Below are positions 6,482 to 14,478 of a stretch of 16,185 nucleotides of DNA, piece by piece. The DNA lies in contig CAMJIA010000035.1 of NCBI GenBank assembly GCA_946405695.1, positions 1 to 16,185 on the forward strand, in the 5' to 3' direction. Numbering within the stretch: position 1 is the stretch's first letter; each line of letters begins with the position of its first letter. This DNA is from an uncultured Prevotellaceae bacterium (GTDB lineage: Bacteria > Bacteroidota > Bacteroidia > Bacteroidales > Bacteroidaceae). The notes beneath the pieces were generated by a model. It was given only the letters and a program-made list of their open reading frames with translations, was not told where the DNA came from and searched no databases. Made by a program: the position numbers and the translations under genes.

Positions 6482-7783
6482 ATGTCAGAACCGTTAGCTG
6501 AGAGACTCAGACCTCGCACGTTGGACGACTATATCGGACAGCAACATTTGGTAGGCGAGGGGGCAGTCCTGCGCAAGATGATTGATGCAGGACGCATCTC
6601 GTCGTTTATCCTGTGGGGACCGCCAGGGGTAGGGAAGACCACGCTGGCGCAGATTATTGCCAACAAGCTGGAAACACCTTTCTACACGCTGTCGGCTGTG
6701 ACCAGTGGTGTGAAGGATGTGAGGGATGTCATTGAGAAAGCCCAGAAGGGCAGATTCTTCAACGAGGCATCGCCGATATTGTTTATTGACGAGATTCACC
6801 GTTTCTCGAAGTCGCAGCAAGACTCGCTATTGGGTGCTGTCGAGAAAGGTATCGTGACGCTGATTGGTGCAACGACAGAGAATCCATCGTTTGAGGTTAT
6901 CCGTCCGTTGTTGTCGCGTTGTCAGTTGTATGTGTTGAAATCGCTGGAAAAAGACGATCTGCTGGAACTGCTCCACAGAGCCATCACGAAAGACGTATTT
7001 CTGAAAGAGAAAAATATCGAACTTAACGAAACGTCAGCATTATTAAGATACAGTGGTGGTGATGCGCGTAAACTACTGAATATCTTAGAATTAGTTGTTG
7101 AGAGTTCTAGTAGTACTATGGGTTCTGGTGATACTAGTGAGACAAGCATCATTATCACCGATGAAATGGTAGAAAAATGCTTGCAACAGAACCCATTGGC
7201 GTACGATAAAGATGGTGAGATGCACTACGATATCATCTCCGCCTTTATCAAGTCCATACGTGGCTCAGATCCTGATGCAGCACTGTACTGGATGGCTCGC
7301 ATGATAGAGGGTGGGGAAGACCCACAGTTTATTGCCAGACGCATGGTGATATCGGCCTCTGAGGACATAGGCCTGGCTAATCCCAACGCTTTATTGCTGG
7401 CCAATGCTGCCTTTGACACCGTCATGAAGATTGGATGGCCAGAGGCACGGATAGCTTTAGCAGAATGTTGTGTATATCTGGCAACGTCGCCCAAGAGCAA
7501 TTCAGCATATTTGGGCATTGACAAGGCCTTAGAACTGGTAAGACAGACTGGCAATCAGCCTGTTCCGTTGCCTTTAAGGAATGCGCCTACCAAGTTAATG
7601 AAAGAGCTTGGTTATCATGATGGATATAAATATCCACACGATTATCCTGGACATTTTACGCCACAGCAGTATATGCCTGATGCACTGCAGAATGAGCGTC
7701 TGTGGTTTGCTCAGCATTCGCCATCAGAAGAGAAATTGTACGAAAGAATGGTGAATTATTGGGGCGAAAAATACAAAAAATAA
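6482..7783 (+). CDS. rarA: Replication-associated recombination protein A (AAA+ ATPase)
   Basis: RarA (MgsA) is a cytoplasmic AAA+ ATPase of the clamp-loader group that acts at stalled or gapped replication forks and interacts with SSB. The 433 residues match the family length. Visible are the opening PLAERLRPRTLDDYIGQ (4-20), Walker A GPPGVGKT (46-53), Walker B with DEIHR (103-107), sensor 1 in GATTENP (129-135), and an arginine finger in RPLLSRC (141-147). The C-terminal tetramerisation part is conserved from QQNPLAYDKDGEMHYD onward. A Ser/Thr-rich low-complexity stretch at about 207-221 links the lid and C-terminal domains and looks like a small lineage insertion. The ATG at 6482 matches the usual N-terminus of homologues. 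A TRIC-family gene follows 29 nt downstream, probably co-transcribed. Confidence 0.96.
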   Translation: MSEPLAERLRPRTLDDYIGQQHLVGEGAVLRKMIDAGRISSFILWGPPGVGKTTLAQIIANKLETPFYTLSAVTSGVKDVRDVIEKAQKGRFFNEASPILFIDEIHRFSKSQQDSLLGAVEKGIVTLIGATTENPSFEVIRPLLSRCQLYVLKSLEKDDLLELLHRAITKDVFLKEKNIELNETSALLRYSGGDARKLLNILELVVESSSSTMGSGDTSETSIIITDEMVEKCLQQNPLAYDKDGEMHYDIISAFIKSIRGSDPDAALYWMARMIEGGEDPQFIARRMVISASEDIGLANPNALLLANAAFDTVMKIGWPEARIALAECCVYLATSPKSNSAYLGIDKALELVRQTGNQPVPLPLRNAPTKLMKELGYHDGYKYPHDYPGHFTPQQYMPDALQNERLWFAQHSPSEEKLYERMVNYWGEKYKK

Positions 7784-7812
7784 CACCACTCACGTGTTAT
7801 GATAAATAGAAT

Positions 7813-8433
7813 ATGGAATACGAGGATATTTTACAGCAGGTAATAGAGTTTCTTGGAACTTTTGCCTTTGCCATATCTGGAATACGTCATGCTGCTGCCA
7901 AGCATTTTGACTGGTTTGGCGGATATGTCTGTGGCATTGCTGTGGCTATTGGTGGCGGTACCATTCGTGACGTCATGCTGGGAACCACGCCATTCTGGAT
8001 GACCAATCCGTTCTATATGATTTGTACGGCTTTGGCGTTGATATTTGTCGTTATTTTCGCAAAACACATGGAAGGCCTCAGAAATACGTGGTTTGTGTTT
8101 GACACGCTGGGCCTGGCACTTTTTACCATTGCAGGAATTCAAAAATCGCTTGTTTTCGGACAACCGTATTGGGTGGCGATAATTATGGGCTGTATAACAG
8201 GTTCTGCAGGTGGTGTGATTCGTGATGTTTTACTGAATAATGAGCCCGTTATTTTCCAGCGAGAAATTTATGCAATGGCAGCAGTTCTTGGAGGAATAAC
8301 ATATTGGTTGCTAGATTATTGTGGCGTAACAATTGAAGTAACTGTTATTGCATCTTTTATTGTTACTTGCCTGATGCGTTTCCTTGCTGTTCGTTATCAT
8401 TTATCGTTACCCATACTCAAAGAGGAGAGCTGA
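7813..8433 (+). CDS. TRIC-family (UPF0126/YicG-like) inner-membrane channel or transporter
   Basis: The 206-residue protein has about seven hydrophobic helices in two internal repeats, each with a Gly-rich motif: GGGTIRDV (47-54) and AGGVIRDV (132-139). This double motif defines the bacterial TRIC (trimeric intracellular cation channel) family. Archaeal and bacterial members form trimeric K+-permeable pores, and E. coli YicG-type members have been linked to glycine transport, so the substrate here is open. There is no cleavable signal peptide. The first helix serves as anchor. It follows rarA by 29 nt and seems a passenger in that transcript, and the context gives no hint of its substrate. 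Confidence 0.9.
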   Translation: MEYEDILQQVIEFLGTFAFAISGIRHAAAKHFDWFGGYVCGIAVAIGGGTIRDVMLGTTPFWMTNPFYMICTALALIFVVIFAKHMEGLRNTWFVFDTLGLALFTIAGIQKSLVFGQPYWVAIIMGCITGSAGGVIRDVLLNNEPVIFQREIYAMAAVLGGITYWLLDYCGVTIEVTVIASFIVTCLMRFLAVRYHLSLPILKEES

Positions 8434-8529
8434 GAATGTTAAATGCTAGGAGTAGAGGGAAAAGAGTTTTTAAATAACCTATTTATCATAATGTGTATTC
8501 TTTTTCAAATATCAGATTGTCACAGAATA

Positions 8530-8546
8530 GTAATAAATGGTAATAA
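8530..8546. repeat. GTAATAA direct repeat, 10-bp step, upstream of the purU promoter
   Basis: GTAATAA starts at 8530 and 8540, exactly one helical turn apart, ending 12 nt before the TTTG element. Flanking CAGAAT copies lie at 8523 and 8553, 30 bp apart. The position fits a regulator site, but A/T-rich DNA gives such repeats by chance. The rest of the 8434-8558 spacer shows no gene and no convincing terminator. Confidence 0.35.
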
Positions 8547-8558
8547 TCAGACAGAATA

Positions 8559-8590
8559 TTTGGTAGAATCAGAATTATTTTGTATTTTTG
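8559..8590 (+). promoter_or_regulatory. Promoter of the purU-his-ftsE-lys run
   Basis: TTTG (8559-8562), then exactly 20 nt, then TATTTTTG (8583-8590) match the Bacteroidota consensus TTTG, 19-21 nt, TAnnTTTG. The start site should fall near 8596, giving a leader of about 65 nt before the purU ATG. I see no riboswitch fold in that leader. It is the only clear promoter I find before the downstream genes. Confidence 0.8.
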
Positions 8591-8660
8591 CAGCCTATTA
8601 TAAATAAGGTGTCAGATAACACAAAGAATTAACGAATAACAATACAGAAAATATAAGAGA

Positions 8661-9524
8661 ATGAAACCAACGGCGATATTGCTTCTGCACTGTCCAGACC
8701 AGCAAGGTATTATTTCAGAGGTAACAAGATTTATCACTGACAACAAAGGAAACATCGTTTATCTGGATCAATATGTTGACAATGTTGATGGTATGTTTTT
8801 CATGCGTATTGAATGGGAACTTGACGGTTTCCTGATTCCGCGTGACAAATTGTACGATTACATTAACACACTGTACGCTCAGCGTTATCAGATGAAATTT
8901 ACGCTGTATTACAGCGACAAGCGTCCACGCATGGCTATCTTCGTGTCAAAGATGAGCCACTGTCTGTACGATTTGCTGGCTCGTTGGAAAGCCGGTGAAT
9001 TCAACTGCGATATTCCATGTATTGTCTCAAACCACGAGGATTTGCGCTATGTGGCAGACCAGTTTGGTATTCCTTATTATGTATGGAGCATCAAAAAAGA
9101 CCATTCCAACAAGGAAGAAGTCGAGAAAGCCGAGATGGAACTGTTGAAAAAAGAAGATATTTCGTTCATCGTCCTGGCCCGTTATATGCAGATTATCAGC
9201 GACGAGATGATTGCTGAATATCCGCATCACATTATTAATATCCACCACTCATTCCTGCCTGCTTTTGTGGGTGCTAAGCCCTATCACCAAGCTTACGAGC
9301 GTGGTGTGAAGATTATCGGAGCTACCAGCCACTATGTTACTGCTGAGTTGGACGCTGGTCCAATCATTGAACAAGACGTGACACGCATCACCCACAAGGA
9401 CACTCCCGAGAGTCTGGTGCTGAAAGGCAAAGACTTGGAGAAGATTGTGTTGTCGCACGCTGTCTCGAAGCATATCCAGCGTAAGATTCTGACTTACAAG
9501 AATAAAACAATCATTTTCTCGTAA
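8661..9524 (+). CDS. purU: Formyltetrahydrofolate deformylase
   Basis: PurU hydrolyses 10-formyl-THF to formate and THF in the cytoplasm, balancing one-carbon pools and supplying formate for formate-dependent purine synthesis. The 287 residues match the family. An N-terminal ACT domain (about 5-80, with CPDQQGII at 11-18) precedes a formyltransferase-fold domain (about 88-287). The catalytic triad is visible as Asn193 and His195 in NIHHSFLP and Asp231 in ELDAGPI. The ACT domain is the probable site of methionine/glycine control known for the E. coli enzyme. hisH begins 24 nt downstream. The link to the his genes is metabolic: HisF releases AICAR, which is then formylated by 10-formyl-THF. Confidence 0.96.
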   Translation: MKPTAILLLHCPDQQGIISEVTRFITDNKGNIVYLDQYVDNVDGMFFMRIEWELDGFLIPRDKLYDYINTLYAQRYQMKFTLYYSDKRPRMAIFVSKMSHCLYDLLARWKAGEFNCDIPCIVSNHEDLRYVADQFGIPYYVWSIKKDHSNKEEVEKAEMELLKKEDISFIVLARYMQIISDEMIAEYPHHIINIHHSFLPAFVGAKPYHQAYERGVKIIGATSHYVTAELDAGPIIEQDVTRITHKDTPESLVLKGKDLEKIVLSHAVSKHIQRKILTYKNKTIIFS

Positions 9525-9548
9525 AAACTACGGATTGAACGGAAAAAT

Positions 9549-10139
9549 ATGAACGTAGCCATCGTAAAATATAATGCCGGAAACATCTACAGCGTGGTGA
9601 ATGCCCTTCGCAGAATGGGTATTGAACCCCTACTGACGGATGATGCAGAACTATTGCAGAAGGCTGACCGCGTGCTGTTTCCTGGTCAAGGACATGCTGC
9701 CGAGGCGATGGAATATCTGAAGGCGCGCAGGCTTGACGAGGTCATTCGCGACCTGAAACAGCCCGTCTTCGGTATTTGCGTGGGGCAGCAGCTTCTCTGC
9801 AAGCATTCTGAGGAAGGCGACGCAGACTGTATTGGTATCTTCGATGCAGAAGTAAAGCGTTTCCAACCTGAGAAACACGAAGACAAGGTGCCCTGTATGG
9901 GTTGGCAGAATCTCAGCAACCTCAAGTCACCATTGATGGAAGGACTTGGTGAGAATCCCTATGTCTATTTTGTGCATAGCTACTATGTTCCTGTTTGCGA
10001 AGAGACCATTGCTACGGCAGACTACATTCTCCCCTACTCTGCGTCTATGCACAAGGACAACTTCTATACCTGCCAATTCCATCCAGAGAAGAGTGGAAAA
10101 GTTGGTGAGCAAATCTTAAAGAATTTCATGGAACTATGA
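9549..10139 (+). CDS. hisH: Imidazole glycerol phosphate synthase, glutaminase subunit
   Basis: HisH releases ammonia from glutamine and passes it through a channel to HisF. This 196-residue class I glutamine amidotransferase shows the nucleophile Cys77 in GICVGQQLL and the His178/Glu180 pair in CQFHPEKSG. The oxyanion-strand motif reads FPGQGHA (44-50), where many HisH proteins have PGVG. The ATG at 9549 gives the usual N-terminus (VAIVKYNAGNI). The stop codon overlaps the hisA start by 4 bp (ATGA), indicating translational coupling. hisF, its partner, follows hisA. Confidence 0.96.
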   Translation: MNVAIVKYNAGNIYSVVNALRRMGIEPLLTDDAELLQKADRVLFPGQGHAAEAMEYLKARRLDEVIRDLKQPVFGICVGQQLLCKHSEEGDADCIGIFDAEVKRFQPEKHEDKVPCMGWQNLSNLKSPLMEGLGENPYVYFVHSYYVPVCEETIATADYILPYSASMHKDNFYTCQFHPEKSGKVGEQILKNFMEL

Positions 10140-10858
10140 TAGAACTGATTCCCGCAATAGATATCATCAACGGACAATGCGTGCGCCTTACCAAGGGCGA
10201 CTATGAGCAGAAGACGGTCTATGGCAGCCCGTTGGATATGGCTCTGGAGTTTGAGCGTATTGGTTATCAGCGCCTGCATGTTGTTGACTTGGATGGTGCC
10301 AAATCAAAGCATATCGTGAATAGTCCTGTGCTCAGTAAGATTACGACAGAGACGAAGCTGACGGTTGACTTTGGTGGTGGCATTAAGACCGATGAAGACA
10401 TCGAAATCGCATTTAACCATGGGGCCTCGATGGTAACCATTGGCAGTATTGCCGTCACAGAGCCTGACCGCTTTATGGGATGGTTAGAAAAATATGGCGC
10501 TGAGCGCATCATTTTGGGTGCTGACGTCAGAAATGGCAAGATTAGCATCAATGGTTGGAAAGAAGACTCTACAGAAGACCTCCTACCCTTCCTCCAAAAA
10601 TATATCGACGCTGGTGTCAGCAAGGTGCTCTGCACCGAGATATCGAAAGACGGTACGCTGGCAGGTCCTGCCATCGACCTTTATAAGAAGGTCATGGAGG
10701 CCTATCCTCAGTTGCATCTGATAGCCAGTGGTGGTGTGTCGTCTATCGATGACATCAAAGCCTTGGACGCTGCAGACATTCCTGCTGTTGTCTTCGGCAA
10801 GGCCATTTATGAAGGTAAAATTAATCTGCAAGAACTATGGGACTGGCAAAACGCATAA
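10136..10858 (+). CDS. hisA: ProFAR isomerase
   Basis: HisA (phosphoribosylformimino-5-aminoimidazole carboxamide ribotide isomerase) performs an Amadori rearrangement of ProFAR to PRFAR, the substrate of HisH/HisF. The 240-residue protein is a (beta/alpha)8 barrel. Catalytic Asp9 (in PAIDI) and Asp130 (in GADVRNG) are present, along with phosphate-binding loops GGGIKT (80-85) and ASGGVSS (197-203). It overlaps hisH by 4 bp and hisF by 22 bp, so the three genes are tightly coupled. Confidence 0.97.
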   Translation: MIELIPAIDIINGQCVRLTKGDYEQKTVYGSPLDMALEFERIGYQRLHVVDLDGAKSKHIVNSPVLSKITTETKLTVDFGGGIKTDEDIEIAFNHGASMVTIGSIAVTEPDRFMGWLEKYGAERIILGADVRNGKISINGWKEDSTEDLLPFLQKYIDAGVSKVLCTEISKDGTLAGPAIDLYKKVMEAYPQLHLIASGGVSSIDDIKALDAADIPAVVFGKAIYEGKINLQELWDWQNA

Positions 10859-11595
10859 TACCCTGTCTGGACGTCAAAGACGGCGAAACCGTAAAAGGCA
10901 TCAACTTCGTGAATCTGCGAAGTGCCGGTGACCCTGTAGAACTCGGCAAAGCCTATTCTGAGCAGGGTGCCGACGAGCTCTGCTTTCTGGACATCACAGC
11001 CTCGTTTGAAGGTCGCAAGACATTTACCGAGATGGTGACCAAGGTAGCCCAGACACTGAATATCCCCTTTACCGTTGGTGGTGGCATCAACGAGTTGAAG
11101 GATGTAGAACGCCTGCTCTATGCTGGAGCCGATAAGGTGAGTATTAATTCTGCTGCCATCCGTCGCCCTGAACTCATCGACGAGATTACCAACCGTTTTG
11201 GTAGTCAGGTGTGTGTGGTCGCCATTGATGCCCGTTTGGATGAAGACGGCTGGCACTGCTATCTGAAGGGCGGACGTGAGCGCACAGAGCGAGGGCTCTT
11301 CGAGTGGGCTCGTGAAGCTCAGGAACGTGGTGCTGGCGAGATACTCTTTACCTCGATGAACCACGACGGAACGAAGAACGGCTATGCCAACGAGGCCCTG
11401 CGCGAATTGGCTGAAAACCTTTCAATACCCATCATCGCCAGTGGTGGTGCTGGTAAGAAGGAACATTTCCGCGATGTGTTCACAGAAGGACATGCTGACG
11501 CAGCATTAGCCGCCTCTGTGTTTCACTTTGGCGAGATACCCGTTCCAGAACTGAAGCAATATCTCAGAGGCGAAGGGATTAATGTGAGAATTTAA
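10837..11595 (+). CDS. hisF: Imidazole glycerol phosphate synthase, cyclase subunit
   Basis: HisF cyclises PRFAR with ammonia from HisH to imidazole glycerol phosphate and AICAR, which enters purine synthesis. The 252-residue (beta/alpha)8 barrel shows catalytic Asp12 (in IIPCLDV) and Asp131 (in VAIDAR), the phosphate loops VGGGI (80-84) and ASGGAG, and the TSMNHDGT segment. The start lies within hisA, 22 bp before its stop. No alternative start fits as well, since the family begins just before AKRIIPCLD. The gene is followed by a spacer of 8-bp repeats leading into hisIE. Confidence 0.97.
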   Translation: MGLAKRIIPCLDVKDGETVKGINFVNLRSAGDPVELGKAYSEQGADELCFLDITASFEGRKTFTEMVTKVAQTLNIPFTVGGGINELKDVERLLYAGADKVSINSAAIRRPELIDEITNRFGSQVCVVAIDARLDEDGWHCYLKGGRERTERGLFEWAREAQERGAGEILFTSMNHDGTKNGYANEALRELAENLSIPIIASGGAGKKEHFRDVFTEGHADAALAASVFHFGEIPVPELKQYLRGEGINVRI

Positions 11596-11625
11596 AAATT
11601 GAAAAATTGAAGAATTGAAAAATGA
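11594..11625. repeat. Four 8-bp tandem repeats that include the hisIE start codon
   Basis: The units are aaaaattg (11594), aaaaattg (11602), aagaattg (11610) and aaaaatga (11618). The first unit begins inside the hisF stop codon and the fourth contains the hisIE ATG at 11622-11624. There is no Shine-Dalgarno sequence. The A-rich run may itself serve translation initiation. Confidence 0.75.
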
Positions 11626-12269
11626 AAATAGATTTTGAGAAGATGGGTGGCTTGGTGCCTGCCATCATACAAGATGCGACGACGAAGAACGTGCTGATGC
11701 TGGGGTTCATGAATGAGGAAGCCTACGAGAAGACCCTTGCTACTAAGCACGTCACCTTCTGGAGTCGTACCCGTAATACGCTGTGGACAAAGGGAGAGAC
11801 CAGTGGTCACTTCCTGAACCTTGTGGATATGAAGATTGACTGCGACAACGACACCCTGCTGGTTCGTGTAAATCCTGTCGGTCCTACCTGTCATACAGGT
11901 ACTGACACCTGCTGGGGCGAGGAGAACGAGGGCAATCCCCTACTCTTCCTGTCAGAGTTGCAGTCGTTCATCGACAAGCGCAAGCAGGAGATGCCTGAGG
12001 GGTCCTATACTACCAGCCTGTTTACGAAAGGTGTCAACAAGATAGCCCAGAAGGTTGGTGAGGAAGCGCTGGAGACAGTCATTGAGGCCACCAACGGCAC
12101 TGACGACCACTTGGTCTATGAGGCTAGCGACCTGCTGTATCATCTCATTGTCTTGCTGACGGAGAAAGGCCTGCGCATCGAGGATGTTGCTGAAGAGTTG
12201 CACAAACGCCACGATCCCAACTGGGACAAGCAGCGTCGTGAGGCTAAGGCTGCAGGAAAGATGAAATAA
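11622..12269 (+). CDS. hisIE: Bifunctional phosphoribosyl-AMP cyclohydrolase / phosphoribosyl-ATP pyrophosphatase
   Basis: This fusion catalyses the second and third steps of histidine synthesis, upstream in the pathway of HisA. The cyclohydrolase domain (about 1-105) has the metal-binding segment DCDNDTLLVRV (73-83) and the zinc cysteines Cys90 and Cys97 in PTCHTGTDTCWG. The pyrophosphatase domain (about 110-215) has KVGEEALE (144-151) and EASDLLYHL (167-175) with the Glu/Asp residues that bind Mg2+. The 215 residues match the fused family. With hisH, A and F it forms the four-gene tail of a his operon. hisG, D, C and B are not in the window. Confidence 0.97.
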   Translation: MKIDFEKMGGLVPAIIQDATTKNVLMLGFMNEEAYEKTLATKHVTFWSRTRNTLWTKGETSGHFLNLVDMKIDCDNDTLLVRVNPVGPTCHTGTDTCWGEENEGNPLLFLSELQSFIDKRKQEMPEGSYTTSLFTKGVNKIAQKVGEEALETVIEATNGTDDHLVYEASDLLYHLIVLLTEKGLRIEDVAEELHKRHDPNWDKQRREAKAAGKMK

Positions 12270-12293
12270 CGGAATATCGGAATAACGGAATAA
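12270..12293. repeat. Three 8-bp tandem repeats in the hisIE-ftsE spacer
   Basis: cggaatat, cggaataa and cggaataa follow directly on the hisIE stop codon. The 34-nt spacer carries no promoter or terminator, so ftsE is probably read from the his transcript. Confidence 0.75.
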
Positions 12294-12303
12294 TGAATTT
12301 ATT

Positions 12304-13062
12304 ATGCTGATAGATTACAAGAAGGTAGACATATACCATAAGGATGGTGCCCCTGTGTTGCACGATGTCGACTTCCACGTTGACGAGGGTGAGTTCATCT
12401 ATGTCATTGGTCGTGTGGGTTCTGGCAAGAGCTCGCTGTTGAAGACCATCTATTTTGAGATGGACGTAGAGAATGCCGAGAATGCATTCGTGCTGAACCA
12501 CGACCTGCGCGAGTTGAAGCAGAAGTACATCCCAGCGCTGCGTCGTCAGATGGGTATCATCTTTCAGGACTTCCAGCTGCTGGGCGACCGCACCGTTTAC
12601 GAGAATCTGAAATTCGTGCTGAAAGCAACGGGATGGAAGAAGAACGACGAGATTGACGAGCGCATTCACGATGTCTTGGAAGATGTCGATATGGTTGATT
12701 TCATCGACCGTTATCCCCATGAGCTCTCTGGTGGTGAACAGCAGCGTATCGCCATTGCCCGTGCTATCTTGAATCGTCCCAAACTGATTGTCGCTGACGA
12801 GCCTACTGGTAATCTCGACCTGGAGACAGCAGCAAACATCATTCAGCTGTTGCGTCAGGTGACACAGACAGGTACAGCTGTCATCATGACTACCCATAAC
12901 ATCTCGTTGCTCAGCGAGTATCCAGGCATTGTCTATCGTTGCATCGATGGTCGTTTGGAGGATATCACAGAAACCTACAACACGATGGTCCTCAATGAGG
13001 ATGAAGAGAGTGACGAGAAAGCTGTCGTGGACTACAGTGCCCGTGAGGACCTATCTTTATAA
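12304..13062 (+). CDS. ftsE: Cell-division ABC ATPase FtsE
   Basis: The 252-residue ABC ATPase has Walker [10 protein letters not shown] (36-44), Q-loop FQDFQLL (87-93), signature LSGGEQQR (141-148), Walker B with DEPTGNLD (165-172) and switch His198. The Q-loop context and the small size fit FtsE, which with FtsX links the Z-ring to peptidoglycan hydrolase activation at the inner membrane. The variant Walker [10 protein letters not shown] is what I recall for Bacteroidota FtsE. An acidic C-terminal extension (about 225-252, EDEESDE) goes beyond the usual end. ftsX is not adjacent, which weakens the name slightly. An LolD-like ATPase is the main alternative. No transmembrane segment is seen in the protein. 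Confidence 0.8.
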   Translation: MLIDYKKVDIYHKDGAPVLHDVDFHVDEGEFIYVIGRVGSGKSSLLKTIYFEMDVENAENAFVLNHDLRELKQKYIPALRRQMGIIFQDFQLLGDRTVYENLKFVLKATGWKKNDEIDERIHDVLEDVDMVDFIDRYPHELSGGEQQRIAIARAILNRPKLIVADEPTGNLDLETAANIIQLLRQVTQTGTAVIMTTHNISLLSEYPGIVYRCIDGRLEDITETYNTMVLNEDEESDEKAVVDYSAREDLSL

Positions 13063-13107
13063 ATTAAAGATGAAAGAAGAAAAATTAAAGATTTAAAATT
13101 ATATACA
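13061..13107. repeat. ftsE-lysC spacer with an 11-bp direct repeat
   Basis: aaattaaagat occurs at 13061-13071 and 13082-13092, 21 bp apart, with a third looser copy after it. The first copy begins within the ftsE stop codon. The spacer is almost pure A/T with no Shine-Dalgarno sequence. Confidence 0.6.
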
Positions 13108-14427
13108 ATGAAAGTAATGAAGTTTGGCGGTACTTCGGTGGGTACACCGGACCGCATGAAGGAAGTAACCGAGTTAGTAACCAAGTCTGGCGAGCCTGTT
13201 TTCGTCGTGCTCTCTGCTATGGCAGGCACCACCAATTCGTTGGTGGAGATTGCCGACTACCTGTACAAGAAGAACCCTGAGGGTGCCAACGAGGTCATCA
13301 ATCAGTTGGAGCGTAAGTACATGAAGCATGTCGACGAGCTCTACACAAAGGATGCCACCAAGGAGCAGACCCGCGAGTTCTTGGTATCTGAAATGAATTA
13401 TCTGCGCTCATTCACCAAGGAACTGTTCACCTCTTTCGAAGAGAAGAGCATCGTTGCTCAGGGTGAGATGATGTCTACCAACATGGTCGTTAACTACATG
13501 CAGGAGCAGGGCATCAAGGCCGTCCTGCTGAATGCTCTTGACTTTATGCGTACCGACAAGAACTCAGAGCCCGATCCCGTATATATCAAGGAGAAGCTCG
13601 CTGCCATCATGGAGAAGAACGAAGGCAACCAGGTCTATATCACCCAGGGCTTCATCTGTCGCAACGCCTATGGCGAGATTGACAATCTGCAGCGTGGTGG
13701 TTCTGACTATACCGCTTCCTTGATTGGTGCAGCAATCAATGCTGACGAGATCCAGATATGGACGGATATCGATGGCATGCACAATAACGATCCACGTGTC
13801 GTTGACCATACTCAGCCCGTTCACCAGCTGCACTTTGAGGAGGCTGCTGAGTTGGCTTATTTTGGTGCCAAGATTCTGCACCCCACCTGCGTTCAGCCCG
13901 CTAAGTATGCTGGCATCCCCGTTCGTCTGCTGAACACCATGCAGCCCGATGCAGAGGGAACAACCATCTCTAACAAGACCGAGTATGGTAAGATCAAGGC
14001 TGTTGCTGCCAAGGACAACATCATCGCTATCAAGATCAAGTCCAGCCGCATGTTGCTGGCTACCGGTTTCCTGCGCAAGGTCTTCGAGATTTTCGAGTCT
14101 TATCAGACACCTATTGATATGGTGTGCACCTCTGAGGTGGGTGTCTCCATGTCTATCGACAACTCCGCCCACCTGGGTGAAATCGTTGACGAGTTGAAGA
14201 AGTATGGTACCGTCACTGTTGATACGGGCATGTGCGTAGTCTGCGTTGTGGGCGACCTCGACTGGTCGAACATCGGCTTCGAGACACAGGTAATGGAGGC
14301 CATGAAGAACATCCCTGTTCGCATGATTTCTTATGGCGGTTCCGACTACAACATCTCGTTCCTCATCAAGGAGGAGGACAAGAAACGTGCCCTGCAGGCT
14401 TTGAGCAAGGAGCTGTTCAACAGTTAA
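13108..14427 (+). CDS. lysC: Aspartate kinase, monofunctional, AKIII-like
   Basis: LysC phosphorylates aspartate, the first step to lysine, diaminopimelate, threonine and methionine. The 439-residue protein opens with the amino-acid kinase motif KFGGTSVG (5-12). The kinase domain continues to about 300, with RGGSDYTASL and WTDIDGM for aspartate and ATP binding. Two C-terminal ACT domains (about 305-439) hold GFLRKVFEIF and TSEVGVSMSID, resembling the lysine-sensitive AKIII of E. coli, so lysine feedback is plausible. It is not fused to homoserine dehydrogenase. lysA follows 51 nt downstream, giving the first and last lysine-pathway genes together. Confidence 0.95.
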   Translation: MKVMKFGGTSVGTPDRMKEVTELVTKSGEPVFVVLSAMAGTTNSLVEIADYLYKKNPEGANEVINQLERKYMKHVDELYTKDATKEQTREFLVSEMNYLRSFTKELFTSFEEKSIVAQGEMMSTNMVVNYMQEQGIKAVLLNALDFMRTDKNSEPDPVYIKEKLAAIMEKNEGNQVYITQGFICRNAYGEIDNLQRGGSDYTASLIGAAINADEIQIWTDIDGMHNNDPRVVDHTQPVHQLHFEEAAELAYFGAKILHPTCVQPAKYAGIPVRLLNTMQPDAEGTTISNKTEYGKIKAVAAKDNIIAIKIKSSRMLLATGFLRKVFEIFESYQTPIDMVCTSEVGVSMSIDNSAHLGEIVDELKKYGTVTVDTGMCVVCVVGDLDWSNIGFETQVMEAMKNIPVRMISYGGSDYNISFLIKEEDKKRALQALSKELFNS

Positions 14428-14455
14428 TAGATGATAGATATTAGATAATAGATAA
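14428..14455. repeat. Four 7-bp tandem repeats in the lysC-lysA spacer
   Basis: TAGAT units start at 14428, 14435, 14442 and 14449, an exact 7-bp period: tagatga, tagatat, tagataa, tagataa. The first unit directly follows the lysC TAA, giving a second stop (TAG) in tandem. The remaining 23 nt to the lysA ATG show no promoter. Confidence 0.75.
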
Positions 14456-14478
14456 TTGTCTCCAACACAAGAAAGACT

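Noticed and set aside
7095..7160. Low-complexity Ser/Thr stretch in RarA as a sign of damage
   Set aside because: The frame continues into a fully conserved C-terminal domain, so it looks like a tolerated linker insertion.
7780..7800. 7-bp inverted repeat (ataacac / gtgttat) at the rarA stop
   Set aside because: A weak A/T-rich stem with no T-run after it, so not a convincing terminator.
9681..9704. HisH motif PGQG in place of PGVG
   Set aside because: The catalytic Cys, His and Glu are intact and the change is probably a normal Bacteroidota variant.
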